Position numbers and translations under genes: made by a program
In this document: positions 23,143 to 35,125 of the stretch, in pieces
Layout: each line of letters begins with the position of its first letter
How positions within the stretch are numbered: position 1 is the first letter of the stretch
Assembly (NCBI GenBank): GCA_022695795.1
Contig: MU404095.1
Span: forward strand, 248,001-312,000
DNA: 64,000 nucleotides
DNA from: Biscogniauxia marginata
Lineage: Eukaryota; Ascomycota; Sordariomycetes; Xylariales; Xylariaceae
Direction of reading: 5' to 3'
Notes under the pieces: generated by a model
Databases searched by the model: none
The model's input: the letters and a program-made list of their open reading frames with translations, nothing else
Told to the model about the DNA's origin: nothing

Positions 23143-23667
23143 TGGGGTGAATGGAAGTCCACATGTCCTCGATGTCATCGAGCACACGCCAAAGGAAGAG
23201 ACTATTGCGACGTGCCAGTCCGTTGCGCCCATTGCGGCCACAATCACCATCGTCGCAATTGCATTGGGGCACCGGAGATGACTCGTTTCTCCGAAGCCAT
23301 GACTATATGTGGGTTAGATGACGATCGGCTCGACCGCACTCAAGTCCGAGCTACGGAGCAATACATGACCCCTAGAGAGTTAAGAGGCTTAAAGGACAAA
23401 GAACTAGCGCAAACGGTCAAAGAGTCTGCAATTGACTTGATCCGTCGTGAAGCAGAGGATTTCAGATCTGGAGTCGGAGAAGTGATCGAATTCAATAAGT
23501 CACAACAACGGCAAGCTGAGAAAGCCGAGGCCAAGCGCGAGGCTTACAAGATCGAGACCATTGCCACTCCCGAGTTCACCGTGGCCGAGGCCACTCACGC
23601 ACTAGTCACTGAGGCACAGACTGAGGCCGGCAAGCCTGAAGTGGGCGAGAATTGGGACAAGTGGTAG
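23143..23667 (+). CDS. Cys/His-rich protein with C-terminal helical domain, 5' end unresolved
   Basis: Open for 174 codons after a TAG that sits in an acceptor-like ATCTATAG, so this is probably the last exon of a longer gene. It begins with two zinc-ribbon-like units (CPRCHRAH...YC and CAHCGHNHHRRNC), followed by about 130 residues of charged helix rich in Arg/Glu/Gln (TPRELRGLKDKELAQTVKE, EAKREAYKIET), ending ENWDKW. The Cys/His pattern resembles zinc knuckles or a small zinc-binding module; I do not recognise the family. The first unambiguous ATG is at 23278. The adjacency to the C2H2 gene suggests either one gene with unresolved exons or two related small genes. Confidence 0.5.
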   Translation, partial: WGEWKSTCPRCHRAHAKGRDYCDVPVRCAHCGHNHHRRNCIGAPEMTRFSEAMTICGLDDDRLDRTQVRATEQYMTPRELRGLKDKELAQTVKESAIDLIRREAEDFRSGVGEVIEFNKSQQRQAEKAEAKREAYKIETIATPEFTVAEATHALVTEAQTEAGKPEVGENWDKW

Positions 23668-24842
23668 ACAACTGGACGCTATTCAAGGTTTGGACTAGGA
23701 ACTAGGAGACGGACATTGAGTCTGGCCTTGAATTGTATGTAGTCTATATTACGAGGACGTGATCATCTACTTTTTGTCGGGGGGATGTATACACCCACAC
23801 ATAACCCACACATCCCCCCATCTTATTTTTAGCTTTAGCTTTATTCATATACAACCTACAACACACACAGGCACACACACAGACAGCATATTTGCTTTCG
23901 GAATAGACTCCTTCGTCTTCCCAAGAAGTCCGTGTTCCATGCATCGTGCCTATACTATAGAGAAATCCCCGGCAGATTACGCCCAAGAAGCCGCTAATGC
24001 TCTTGAGCAACCAAGATATGATGGAGTACCTGTCTGGGCTACGTACAAGTAGATCGGCGCTTGGGGGATAGTGGTAGCAGAACGGGGAGGGGAAGGGGGT
24101 TCAGGGGGTTCATACAACTTTGCTATACGGAATGATTTATAGTCGTCAAGGCTTATAACCGACAAAGGCTTTGCCTGATAATAATCAATATTGGAAAAAA
24201 AAAACCTCATGAAAATGGCATCTGGCTAAGTCGTTGCTCTTCTGTGTACTTTATTGCAAGTGATGCAACCTATGTACCCAGCCTTCTTTGCATGGTGTCT
24301 ACCTACATTTCAATATGCACGACGCACGCATATAGTGTAGAGCTGGATTGGGATAGACGAGTCGAGTATCTCTGCTTACTTGGGCACTTCTAATGGGAAA
24401 AAAATTTTTTTTCATGTACTGAGTTTCATACTTTACTGGGTACCTAGGTAGTATGGCAAAATGACTTCCATTCGGGAGAGGTTCAAATGGTGGATGGTGC
24501 CCTTTCAAGGTTAATCCGAGACATGGTTAGGTAGGTAGGTACATAAGTTTAGTACCTAGGTACCTACTAGCTGCTCCCAGCTGCAAGCCAGCTGTGTGGC
24601 ACAATAGTAGCTGGACTCGAGAACACAGCCACAATGCTTTGTCAGCCTACCTAACCTTAGGTAGGTAGGTACCTTACCTACTTAGGTACATCCAATCGTT
24701 GCCCACCTGAGCTCAACATGCAAGTGAGGCTTGAACTTCTCACGATTTGAATTAACTTCGACTTGTCGTCGCGCTTAAACCCGATAGACTCCATAAGGAG
24801 TATGCCTTTTATTGGCATCTCGGCCATCTTCTTCCTTTCATC
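23668..24842. other. Intergenic region with CA and TAGG repeats
   Basis: It holds an ACACACAC-type run at about 23861-23883 and, from 24525, many copies of AGGTAGGT/CCTACCTA, some arranged as inverted repeats. The right end is the promoter of the CID-SR gene. No gene supported. Confidence 0.5.
24525..24692. repeat. TAGG/CCTA repeat block with inverted copies
   Basis: Repeated TAGGTAGGTAC and its complement occur in both orientations, for example CTACCTAACCTTAGGTAG at about 24646. The same motif recurs at 3469, 47240, 49590 and 61790, so it is a dispersed genomic motif. Confidence 0.6.
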
Positions 24843-26628
24843 ATGTCGTCACCTCAGCTCGCGATAGCTAAGGTCTCCTTCTCGGCTGTTCTCCTACGCC
24901 CCGACCCGACATCGTGCCCGCGCACCGAGATCGACGAGTTCCTCGCCCTGGTCGACGCGACCATCTCGCGATGCTCCCCGCCCAATGTTCAGGTTTGAGC
25001 AACACAACCTTTTAAAAAATTTGGAATCTTGTGCGCGACAGCTAAACAGGTCGTCCGCGTAGAAAACCAAGCAGTGGATATTGAACAACTTGGCCGCCTC
25101 CCCGGCCAGGATTGCTGCCCTGGCCAAGTACCTGACCGCCCTGGCCAAGGAGTTCTCTGCCGATATCACTGCCACTAGGCAGGCTCGCGAGCCTTCGTCG
25201 AAACGGAAACGACTTCATATCTTGTACATCCTGAATGACCTGCTCTATCATGTTCACCACCGCCACCGGGACACCGGCTTCCCGGCCCAGCTAGAGCCGG
25301 CCATTCCAAACCTCGTCCAGAGCGCCGCGGCTTTCGCAAACTGCCCGAAGCACACCAAAAAGGTCCAGGACCTTCTGAAAATATGGGAGGAGAATGGATA
25401 TTTCTCCTCGGAATTCATCAGCAAGCTACACACTATAGTGCAAGAGGCGCCCAAGAGCCATAACGCGACATCCACAGCGAACGGGACCGCGAACGGCTCT
25501 GCAAGTACGGGTACAAAGTCCTCGAGAGACGCTCCATTCATCATGCCATCTAGGCATGGCGACGAAACCGTGGCATGGTACGATCTACCTGCTGCGAACT
25601 GGCTCCCAGTCATCGAGCCCAACTCCACCAGGCCGATGAACCCGGATATGATTAAGCCCCTGCAGTTCGCCACCGGACCGGTAGATAAACAGCTCGTCAA
25701 GGCCGTGCAAGATCTGTTGGCCGACGTGGACCGTATCTATGCGAAGGAGTACAGCGCAGGCGATGATGCCACGGTGGACGTCGACCAGCTTGGCCAAAGA
25801 GTCGTGCTTGACGAGATTACTGGTGATATCATCGGCGGCGAGACATATTACGGTTGGTCGCGAGGCTTTTGCGATAAGATGAAACAGCGTCGAAAGAAGG
25901 GCAGATTGGGGAGTGATCAACGCGGGCGTAGCATGTCACGCTCACGCTCACGCTCACGCTCCCGAAGCTCCTCTCTTAGCTCGTCAAGGCCTGCTTTCAA
26001 GCGACGCCGGATGTCAGGTTCCCGAAGTTCGAGCAGGAGCAGAAGCCCTAGCCGTCGTCGAAACTACAGTAGAGAACATCGGGGGACGAGACCCTACGGC
26101 AGCTCGTCGAGATCGCCGTCGCCTCCGCGAGACGGGGACTACGACCGCTCACGCTCCCGACCAAGGGGCCGAAGCCCACCACCGCTACTTCCGCCATCGC
26201 AGTCTAGACCATACGAGGCTCGCTACGGTAACCCTAACGGCAAGCAACCAGGTTATCCTAATCCACCAAACCCCCCCTTTCCACAATCCAACTTTGTGCC
26301 ACCGCCGTTCCCGCCGCCCCCGGATCTTGGCCAGTTCCCTGTGCCGCCCCCACCGCCACCACTGGGTAGTTACCAGAGTCAGTGGGCGCCGCCTCCTCCG
26401 CCCATCGGCGGTATGCCGCCGAATTGGCTTCCCGGTATGCCCCCCATGGGCGGGTGGGCAGGATCCCCTCCGCCACCGCCACCGCCACCGCCACCGCCAC
26501 CCCAACACGGGCAGTACCCACAGCAGGGCGGTGGCGGCGGTTTCCAATACGGAAGGGGTGGTGGGAGAGGTGATTTTCGAGGACAGGGACATCGTGGGGG
26601 ATGGAATAGTAGGGGACGGGGCTGGTAA
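24843..26628 (+). CDS. CID-domain protein with RS, Pro-rich and RGG tails
   Basis: A probable RNA polymerase II CTD-interacting or spliceosome-associated protein in the nucleus. Exon 1 is 24843-24992; the intron is 24993-25062 (GTTTGA...GCGTAG, branch GCTAAAC); exon 2 is 25063-26628; total about 571 aa. The join gives NVQKTKQWILNNL, the CID helix pattern. The CID continues through KRKRLHILYILNDLLYHV, in which LYILNDLLYH is the family hallmark. A linker follows. An RS-repeat region (about 335-430) is typical of SR proteins. A poly-Pro region (about 430-540) and an RGG/GRG tail (about 545-571) then follow. This layout is like CHERP/SCAF-type factors that couple transcription to splicing or 3'-end formation. 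No RRM is seen. The donor is weaker than usual, but the CID continuity supports it. Confidence 0.85.
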
Positions 26629-26934
26629 AAGCACGAGTAATTTGTGGCCTGACTATATAGAAAAAGAGGGAACTCTTTATACTTTCTAGTATACACAGGA
26701 CCACACAATCTGTACTGATAGAGAGCGGCTCACGGTATACCACTATACGAGATATCTTGGGGAAATTGGCGGTGGTTCTCACTTCTGGGCTATGGCCAGG
26801 TAGCTAGCTAACTAGGCGTATACCTGACTCCGAATAGAGAACTTCAGCACGAGCAGTCCCCCCACCCCCCTCCACACTCTGATAAACCAACCCCCAGTGG
26901 CTTAGGGTAACAGGGCGTTAATTAAGAACGCCAT
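26629..26934. other. 3' flank of the CID-SR gene up to the transposon nest
   Basis: Normal base composition. The last five bases, GCCAT (26930-26934), are the left copy of the putative target duplication of the large element. Confidence 0.5.
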
Positions 26935-27047
26935 TGTCAGGGAATCTTGATGTTCTATTCTTGATGGAGAACTAAGTTCTAGGCGTAGGTGCCAATAATG
27001 GGGTAATTTATATGTGGATACGTATCTACTGGTCATGTCATGTGACA
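26935..27047 (-). repeat. 113-bp LTR of outer element (3' LTR in the inferred orientation)
   Basis: TGTCA...TGACA ends. On the minus strand it contains a TATA-like CATATAAATT. GC content is much higher than in the interior. Confidence 0.7.
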
Positions 27048-28025
27048 GAATGCCCCCTCTAGAAAATAACGATGCCCTCATCGTTTATAACTATATACAT
27101 TTAAGGCTATTCCTAATTTAGGAATCTAAAGTTTAGCTTTTAGAATTTTTCTTAGCCTTTTCTTTTTTATTAACTCATTTAACTCTTTTTTAAAAAATCT
27201 TTAAATTTATTTCTCTTGTTATTAAATATTTAGCTTTATTACTTAATTCTTTTAAAGTTATTTATTTATTATATTTATGTTTTAAACCGAGAAATTAAAT
27301 TAAGTACCGTTTTTTTAATATATCTTTGTTTATAATTTTTCTTTTATAAGTTTTAATATAAATTTCGTTTAAATAAAAGAATTAATACTTAAATATATTT
27401 AAAGGTAATATAAATTTAAAATGATTTATTAAAATAACATTATAAATTTTAAAGTATTTCGAGAATTTAAACTTATATATTAATTTTTTAATTCGTTTTT
27501 AAATTATAAATAATCTTATATATTATTAACTTAGTTTTCGATTAAGAATTACTATTTTAAAAATATTATAACCCTTATAAAGACGTAATAAAACCTTATT
27601 TTTAACCTTAAAAATAAAAACTAATAACGTTAATTATAATATTTCTTTAAAATTATTATAAATATAATAATAATATTATAAATATTAATTTATAAAAATG
27701 GTTTTTAATAAGTACTTTATATAATATCTAAAAAGAGATTTAATAAAAATCTTATAATAACTTTAATTAAAATTAATTTTATTATTAATAAATTTATTAA
27801 ATTTATTAAATATTACATTTGAAAAATAACGGTTTTTTTTTTTAAAATTTTTTAAAAGTATAAAAATAATATTTAATTATTAACTTTATTTTAAAAATAA
27901 AACGCTTAAATTATTTATTTATAATAAAATAATAAGCGATAAAATATAAAAGTCTTAATTTTATTTAAGTTTAAATTTTAATTTAAAATAATAAAAAGAA
28001 TTTAAGGTCTTTATCGCTTAAAATC
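27048..28025. other. AT-rich RIP-decayed interior of outer element, left part
   Basis: After a PPT-like block (27048-27063) the sequence drops to very high A+T with almost no stop-free frames. No gene can be read. The last five bases, AAATC (28021-28025), are the target duplication of the Gypsy element. Confidence 0.6.
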
Positions 28026-28450
28026 TATTACGAATCAAAAGGTAGTTTTATTCTTGGACGTTATCACGTGTTAATCACGTGACCTTTATCTCAATTATCT
28101 ATTGTTATAAAGAGATAATTAAGAGAAAACCCACATATTATTTATTAAGATTAACAAATAATACGGAGAATTAGGAGAAACGCTGGATAATAGTCTTAAA
28201 AGACATTTATATAAATAAATCGGAATTTCCTTATATATTTAGTTATTCTTTCTAGTTCTTTAACTATCAATTTAAGATTATAATCACTCTTTAATACTAT
28301 AGTGAGAATACCTTGAAACCTCTCTAACGAATAATCATTATAAAATACTTAAACTAATTTTAACCCATTGTTACCTTCAAATTAAGAAAACCTAGTACGT
28401 ACTCACTTGTGAAGTTAGCTGATTAGGAACACATAAAGAGGTTCGTCACA
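28026..28450 (+). repeat. 5' LTR of the Gypsy element
   Basis: 425 bp, ends TATTACGAA...GGTTCGTCACA; the paired copy is at 35126-35550. Confidence 0.88.
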
Positions 28451-28859
28451 TTTTAATAACTCCTTAATTAGTGCTTAACATTAGTTTAAAAAAGGAAGGG
28501 ACTCTTAATCAAGCCGTCTTAAGATAAGTATACCCTTTAAAACCAAAAGGTAACAAGAAAAGAAACAAATAAAAAAACAATAATTAATAAACTTTTAAAC
28601 GAAAGCTTTAAATCTTTTTACGGTACAACTAAAAGGTTTAAAGGAACTAATACAAAAGTCTATTATAATTGTAGCTAAAGAGGAGTCACAAGAGGACATC
28701 TCGGAAGATCAGTAAAAAGAAGCATTTAAGGAAGAAGAAAAGGAGAAGGAAGAAATACCTGAAAAAGAAGACAAATAAGCAAAATAACCCTTACTTCCTA
28801 GAGACAAGTAACCACCCTTAAACGATAGCGACCCTAACGACTTAAACGACAAAAACAAT

Positions 28860-29700
28860 ATAACAACCCTCGACGTAAAGAGTTTTAAACTAATTACACC
28901 TAATAAATATAATAGGTCAAGCGATCTAGAAAGATTTTTAATCTAGGTTAAAACCTATTTACGGTTTTATCATGAGACGATTACCACTAAAAAATAAAAG
29001 GTTCTCACGGTATCTCAACTCCTAGCCAAAACCGCCTTAACCTGGTTTTAACTAGTGTTAAAAAACCATCTAGAAAACGGATCAAACGCCTAAGAAAACA
29101 CAAAAAAAGTCTTCAAAAATTATAAAGAGTTTAAAAAACAACTTAAATCTATATTCGGCAATTTAATCTTTAAATAACAAGCCGAAACTCGACTTTATAA
29201 ACTACGACAAAATAAAAAGGCTTTAAACTACGCCGTTAAGTTTAAGAAACTCGCAAGCTAATTATAATTACTTATTAAAAGCCTATATTACTTATTTTAT
29301 CAAGAATTAAAAAACTATATAAAAGATAAGTTATATAAAACAAACCTATATAAAAAAAGGAACCTAGGAAAGTTTAATAATTACGTTATAATAATAATTG
29401 CTATTAATAATAAGAACTTTGAACGGTACCTTAAAAAGAAAAAAACGGTATAACGAAGAAATAGCGATTAACTAAAAAAAGGAAATCATAAAAGCGGTGC
29501 CAAAACCAGGAAAGGCACTAAAACCAAGTTAAACCCCATTAAAATCAACGTTATTTAAAAAGAACGAAAAAAACGAGATAAATCAACTATTAAGTGTTTT
29601 AACTATAAAAAGAAAAGACATTATAAAAACGAGTATCGAAGTTCTAAGAAACAAGAACTAAAAACAAGAGGGATTTCTTAACTTAAAAAAAGAGTCGTCA
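28860..29700 (+). pseudogene. gag remnant of the Gypsy element with broken zinc knuckle
   Basis: Capsid-like sequence can be followed through several stops (LERFLI, LLAKTALTWF, AETRLYKLRQNKKALNYAVKFK). A nucleocapsid CCHC knuckle at about 29586-29640 keeps its first Cys and its His, but two Cys codons have become TAT and a Gly has become Arg. All of these are G-to-A changes as expected from RIP on the opposite strand. It cannot encode a functional protein. Confidence 0.8.
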
Positions 29701-30989
29701 AAGTAAGAGTTTAATTCAAAAATAACGAAGAAATAAACCAAGTATTTATTATTAATATTATCAAGGCAGAAAAGATCGAGAAAGCCCTTATAAAAGAAGT
29801 TTATAAATTTTATTAAGTTAATTATAAAGACTATTTAAAAGATAACCACTCGTATCTAGGATATCTCACATTAAAACAAGCCAAATAAGGATATAACGAA
29901 AGCGAATTATTATATAAATACGATAACTATAAACTAGGATACGACTTAAAAATTAAGTTAAACCATAGTAATTTACATTAAAGCCATTACAAAAACGACA
30001 AATACGAAACCTATTAAGGAAAAAGCCAGCATAATAACTTAAACTAAAGGTTTTATACAAATAATAGTTATAATACCCATTAAAGCTTAAAGGAACATAT
30101 ATCGTTACATTAAAACTTTTATATTAACGACGCCTGTCAAATATATAAAAGCTTTAAAGATAAAGCCGGTTACTATCCTCAAAAACCAGAAAGTAACGAC
30201 ACAAAAGAAAATAAGTATATTTATAATAACACCTCACGATAGCCACATTACCTTAAAACATATTATCTTCACTCAAGCTCCAAAAAAAGCTACGAAGCAA
30301 TAGCTAAAGGTTGTATATATTACACCTTAATATCATGCGACGTACACGACATATTTAAAACAAGTTTCAAAGAAAACGAGATTAAAGAAAAATTATGGGA
30401 ATTATAAAAAGGACTACATTTTCCATAATAACTCGAAAAACGAATTAAATACGACATTAATCTATTCGGCTTTATAAAGAAACATTTAACAAAGTAACAA
30501 GCAAAAACACGTGCAATTAAACGGGGTTACAAACGAATCACTAAAGCATACCTCAAAAAAGGAGGAAAGCTCCCAAAAATCAATATAAACTTAAAAGGAA
30601 ACATCAAAATACCTTTAATAAACAAACTCAAAAATTACTCTTTTTATTCGAAAATAATCTAGAACTTCAAGAAATTCCGAGTTAATAAAACAAACTTAAG
30701 TTATAAAAGGGCCCTCGAAAAAAAATTAAAGTTTTAATATATAAAGTTCTATATAAAGAATAAACTTTTTACTCCCTATTATGTAAAGAGTAATTAAAGA
30801 GATTATCTAAATAATAATTACTAGAAACACGCTCTTATAAAAGCTTAAGAATGAAAGGACATCCGGGTTATAACAACTAAAAAAAAACTAAAAAGGAAGA
30901 AACGTGGAAAACTAAAAAACGGCAAAGGCTCTCACCAGTAAGGCAGCGAGAAGCCATAAATAATAAGTCCTTATATGAAGTCTAATCGG

Positions 30990-33900
30990 GACTTAATAAC
31001 ACTATTATAACTAGAGTTAAGTATAATGAAAAAAAGTATAAAGCCTTAATAAATTCAGGAATAAATAAAAGCTATATCTTAATAAAAGTAGCTTAAGAAG
31101 ACAAAATACTATAAATATATAAACAAAATCCGTATAAATTATAAAACTTTAAAAAAAACATATTTAATTACGAAAATAATAAGGTGCTAAGAAAAACAAT
31201 TCCTCTCTCGGTAACTATTTAAAGACATTTTAAACAAGTTATCCTTAACATTACACACATATTAAATCACGATATAATCTTAAGAATGAATTAACTTAAA
31301 AAAAGTAATCCACAAATAAATTTCAAGATAAACACGCTCCATTAGGATTAAAAACAAGAGGAATTAACCATTACGAGTTACGAGATAAGTACCGCAAATG
31401 ACTTTAAAGAAACGAATACAAAAACGAAACATATCGCCTATATAATTCAAGTAACTAAGCCTAAAAACCCAATAAAGAAAGTACCGCGCAAGTACCTCCG
31501 TTTCTATAAATTATTTAAAAATAAAACAAAAAAAGAATTACTAAAACATAACTAGTGAGATTATTAAATCTACTTTAAAAAAGGAAAACAACTAAAATTA
31601 TTCTTAATATATCTTATAAATTAAGAAAAACAAAAAGCACTATAAAAGGGAATCCAAGAGGATCTCGATAAAGGATATATTCGAAAATCCGAATCCTCGT
31701 TAAGATATCCGGCAATCATAGTACCCAAAGTCGATAAAAACGGGAAATAACATATTAATAAAAAAGGAAACCTAGTATAACGACGAGTAATTAACTACCG
31801 ACACCTTAATAAAATAACTAAAAAAAACGAATACTTATTACTACTAATAAAACTTATAAAAAAATAAATTAACAAAACTTAAATCTTCATAGTACTAAAC
31901 CTTCGCGATAAGTATTATATAATTAAAATAACTAAGGGACACGAATAATATATAGCCTTTTAAATAATATATAAATATTATAAGTACAAAGTTATACTAT
32001 TTAAACTTATTAACGCACCCGCTACATTTCAACATATAATTATAACAATTCTTCGCAAGTTTCTAGACAAATTTATATTTATTTACCTAGACGATATATT
32101 AATTTACTCAAAAAACGAGAAAGAACATAAAAAACATATAAAGCAAATATTAAAAGCCCTGGAGGGGGCAAATCTACTTGTCCATCCGACTAAAAGTAAA
32201 TAACATGTCAAAAAACTAAACTATTTAAGGTTTATAATAAGTCTAGGAGAAATCCGCATTTAAAAGGGAAAAATAGTAACAGTTAAGAATTAACTAGAAC
32301 CTAATAGTGTCACAAACGTACACGCATTTCTTAGCTTTGTCAACTATATTAAACAACTCATTAAAGATTTCGGGTGTATCGCTAAACCATTAACGAAACT
32401 AACTACCTTAACAAAAACAAGAAAGGCTTTCCATTTTACTAAAGAAGCTAAACAGGCTTTTTAACAACTAAAAAAAGTTATAACTAGTAAGATTATATGT
32501 AAACTTCCAAACGAAAATAAAAAAAAACAACTAAAAACAAACACTTTAAATTTCGCTATTAAAACAATCTTAAAGCAATTAAAAAACAATAAGAAATAAT
32601 ACCCAGTCGCGTACCTATCTAAAGCACTATATAATGCTAAACTGAACTATCAAATTTATAACAAGGAATTATTAATAGTTATTAAAGCATTAAAGGAATA
32701 AGAACTATAGCTTAGCAAAACTAAGAAACTTATTAACATTTATTTAAACCATAAAAACCTTACACGATTTATAATAACATAAACGCTTAATCAAAAACAC
32801 GAGCGTTAAATAATTTTCTTATCCAAGTTTAACTTTAAAATCCAGCATATTAAAGAAAAAGAAAATATCTAAATAGATCTTCTTAATAAAAAAGGAGATT
32901 ATAAATCAAAAATCAATAAAAGAGATATCTAAATATTTAAATAATAAAATAACGGATTAATTGTATTAACTTATATGCGAATTAATATAAAAAACTAAAA
33001 ATAACAATTTAAAGAAAATTACAGTTAAAAAAAAAACAATTATAGTCTTAACAAAGATCCAGCGACAAACTCCTCTCGTACAAGGAAAAGGTATACGTAC
33101 CAAAACGAATACAGAACAAATTCGTCAAAGAATTTCACGAACATCCTTTACACGGCCACCAAGGGATTTTCAAAACAATAAAACGACTTCAAAAAGAATT
33201 CGACTTTCCAGGAATATAATAAACAATTAAAAAAATTATAAAGAATTATAACATCTATAATAAGGCTAAAGCATCACGACATAAACCATACGAACTATTA
33301 TAACTAACCTAAATACCTAATAAAGCATAAAATATAATTACATGAGATTTCGTAATGAAACTTTTAAAGTTAAAAGATTTTACTATAGGAATACCTTATA
33401 ACAGCATATAAGTAATCGTTAATAGACTTACGAAATACGCCTACTTCTTACTATTCAACAAATTAAACATAGTAAAACAATTAATTTTCAACTTCCTAAG
33501 AAAATACGTCAATAAACATAGGCTACTAAAACGCGTTGTTTCAAACAAAAACAAGTTATTTACGTTGAAATTTTAAACTAACTTAATAAAACGAATAAAA
33601 ATTAAATAAAAGTTATTTATAACATATCACCCTTAAATAAACAAGTAAACAAAGAAACTAAACTAAACAATAAAACAATATTTATAAAACTATATTAACT
33701 AAAAAATGAATAACTAAGTAAAATTACTATTAATAACCTAAATAACATATAACACTTCGATTAATAAAGACATAAAAATGTCACTATACAAGGCAGTGTA
33801 CAAGCAAAAGGCGGAAACCTAAAAATAACCAATTAAATTCACGAAAGTACTAAGAGTCAAAACAAAAGCCCCAAAAACAAAAGTATTATCCAAAAAGATT

Positions 33901-34230
33901 TAAGCAATACAATAACGACTATAAAAAGAATTATAATTCATTTAAAATAAAATAACAAAGTATTATAATAAAAAAAGAATTAAAGAACTAATTCTTAAAA
34001 AAGGAGACATAGTTTACTTACTCCGCTAACGACAAAGCGTAACATTAAAAACACCCTAAATTAAAACAAAGCGACCTAATAAAAAACTTAAATTTAAGAA
34101 ATTAAAACCATATAAAATCGAGGAAATTATTTCAAAAGTTAATTACAAGCTAGCACTACTAAAAAGATTTAAAATACATCTTATATTTCATGTTTCGCTC
34201 TTAAAACCAACACTAAATAACGCTATACCA
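30990..34230 (+). pseudogene. pol remnant (protease, RT, RNase H, integrase) of the Gypsy element
   Basis: Recognisable pieces in order: a protease site with the catalytic Asp changed to Asn (ALINSG, about 31045); RT with INAPATFQ and an intact YLDD box (32084-32095) followed by ILIYS; RNase H (PVAYLSKAL, about 32605); an integrase zinc region (about 33130-33300) with HPLHGHQG retained but Cys changed to Tyr; integrase core pieces (RLTKYAYF); and a C-terminal stretch FKIHLIFHVSLLKP at about 34165. Dozens of TAA/TAG stops interrupt it. The order RT-RH-IN is that of Ty3/Gypsy. Confidence 0.85.
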
Positions 34231-34471
34231 AAAAACCAACTAAAATTTAAAGAAAACCTTAATAAGTACAAAATAAAAAAAATACTAAACTCAAAACGAG
34301 TTAAAAATTAATTATAATATTTTATTAAATAAAAAGGTTACTTACTTGAGGAAAACACTTAAAAACCACTTAAACACTTAAAGAATTTAACAGATAAACT
34401 TAAGAACTTTTACCGCCAAAACCCAAATCGCTTAAGAAGATTTAAGAACCCGGGTCGTAACCTAGTTAAAA

Positions 34472-34954
34472 CTAGTCAAAGGAGGGGAAAACCTCCAAAG
34501 TAAGCACGCCTTACCCAGATACAAATTAACGTAACGATTCCTCCATGTTTTATTACTCTTTAAAGAGACGCTCTTATTTAGTTATAACACGCTCCTATTT
34601 CTTTAACTCTTCTAAACTTTAATAACCACGATAAACCATTTTCACTTTACGCTCTTTAAAAAAGTTCTATTATTTCCGTAAATAAACTAAACGAGAAATA
34701 GCTATTCGTATTTCCTCTTATTAACGTTTTAACTCGTCTTAATGTCTTTGTTAAAGCTTTAACAAAAGCCCCTTCGCCACTAGTTCTTCCTTGTTTAAAC
34801 GTTCTTTTTTACGCGAAATGTTTTGTATAAATAAGAGAGACGTTCCGCTACCTCCGCAATTACGATTATTAACCTCTAGACATTCCCCACATCGAAAACA
34901 GCCCTCTACCATCCTACACACTAGTCCCTTTTCGGTACAACAATCGCAAGGCAT
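34472..34954 (-). pseudogene. Antisense accessory gene in the Gypsy element: Cys cluster plus coiled coil
   Basis: On the minus strand, opposite the 3' end of the element, one phase runs from ATG 34954 to TAG 34472 (161 codons). It starts with eight closely spaced Cys (MPCDCC...GLVC...GCFRCGEC...NC), a zinc-cluster-like pattern. A Lys/Glu-rich helical region follows, then a stretch close to KMVYRGY.SLEEL, cut by several TAA/TAG codons, each explainable by C-to-T change at Gln or similar codons. The first 73 codons are uninterrupted. From memory, many fungal genomes carry multicopy proteins of unknown function with this order (Cys cluster, coiled coil, and a conserved RRGL-SLDEL-like motif). 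Finding it inside LTRs suggests such proteins can be retrotransposon cargo or an antisense product. Gene expression is not implied. Confidence 0.6.
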
Positions 34955-35125
34955 AACTTTAAAACTAAACAAGGAAATAGCTATAAAATTATCTTTTCGG
35001 TAGTTTATAAACGATTTCTTTTTTGCCGATAAAAAAGAATTCTTTTAAACACCACGATTAAACATAATAATAAAAAAAGAAATAAAATTAGTTTTTAAAA
35101 TAAAAATAATAAAAACGAGAAATAA

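Noticed and set aside
25913..26689. Long alternative frames overlapping the SR and Pro-rich part of the CID gene on both strands
   Set aside because: They come from the RS and Pro-rich repeats being read in other phases; they lack conserved sequence.
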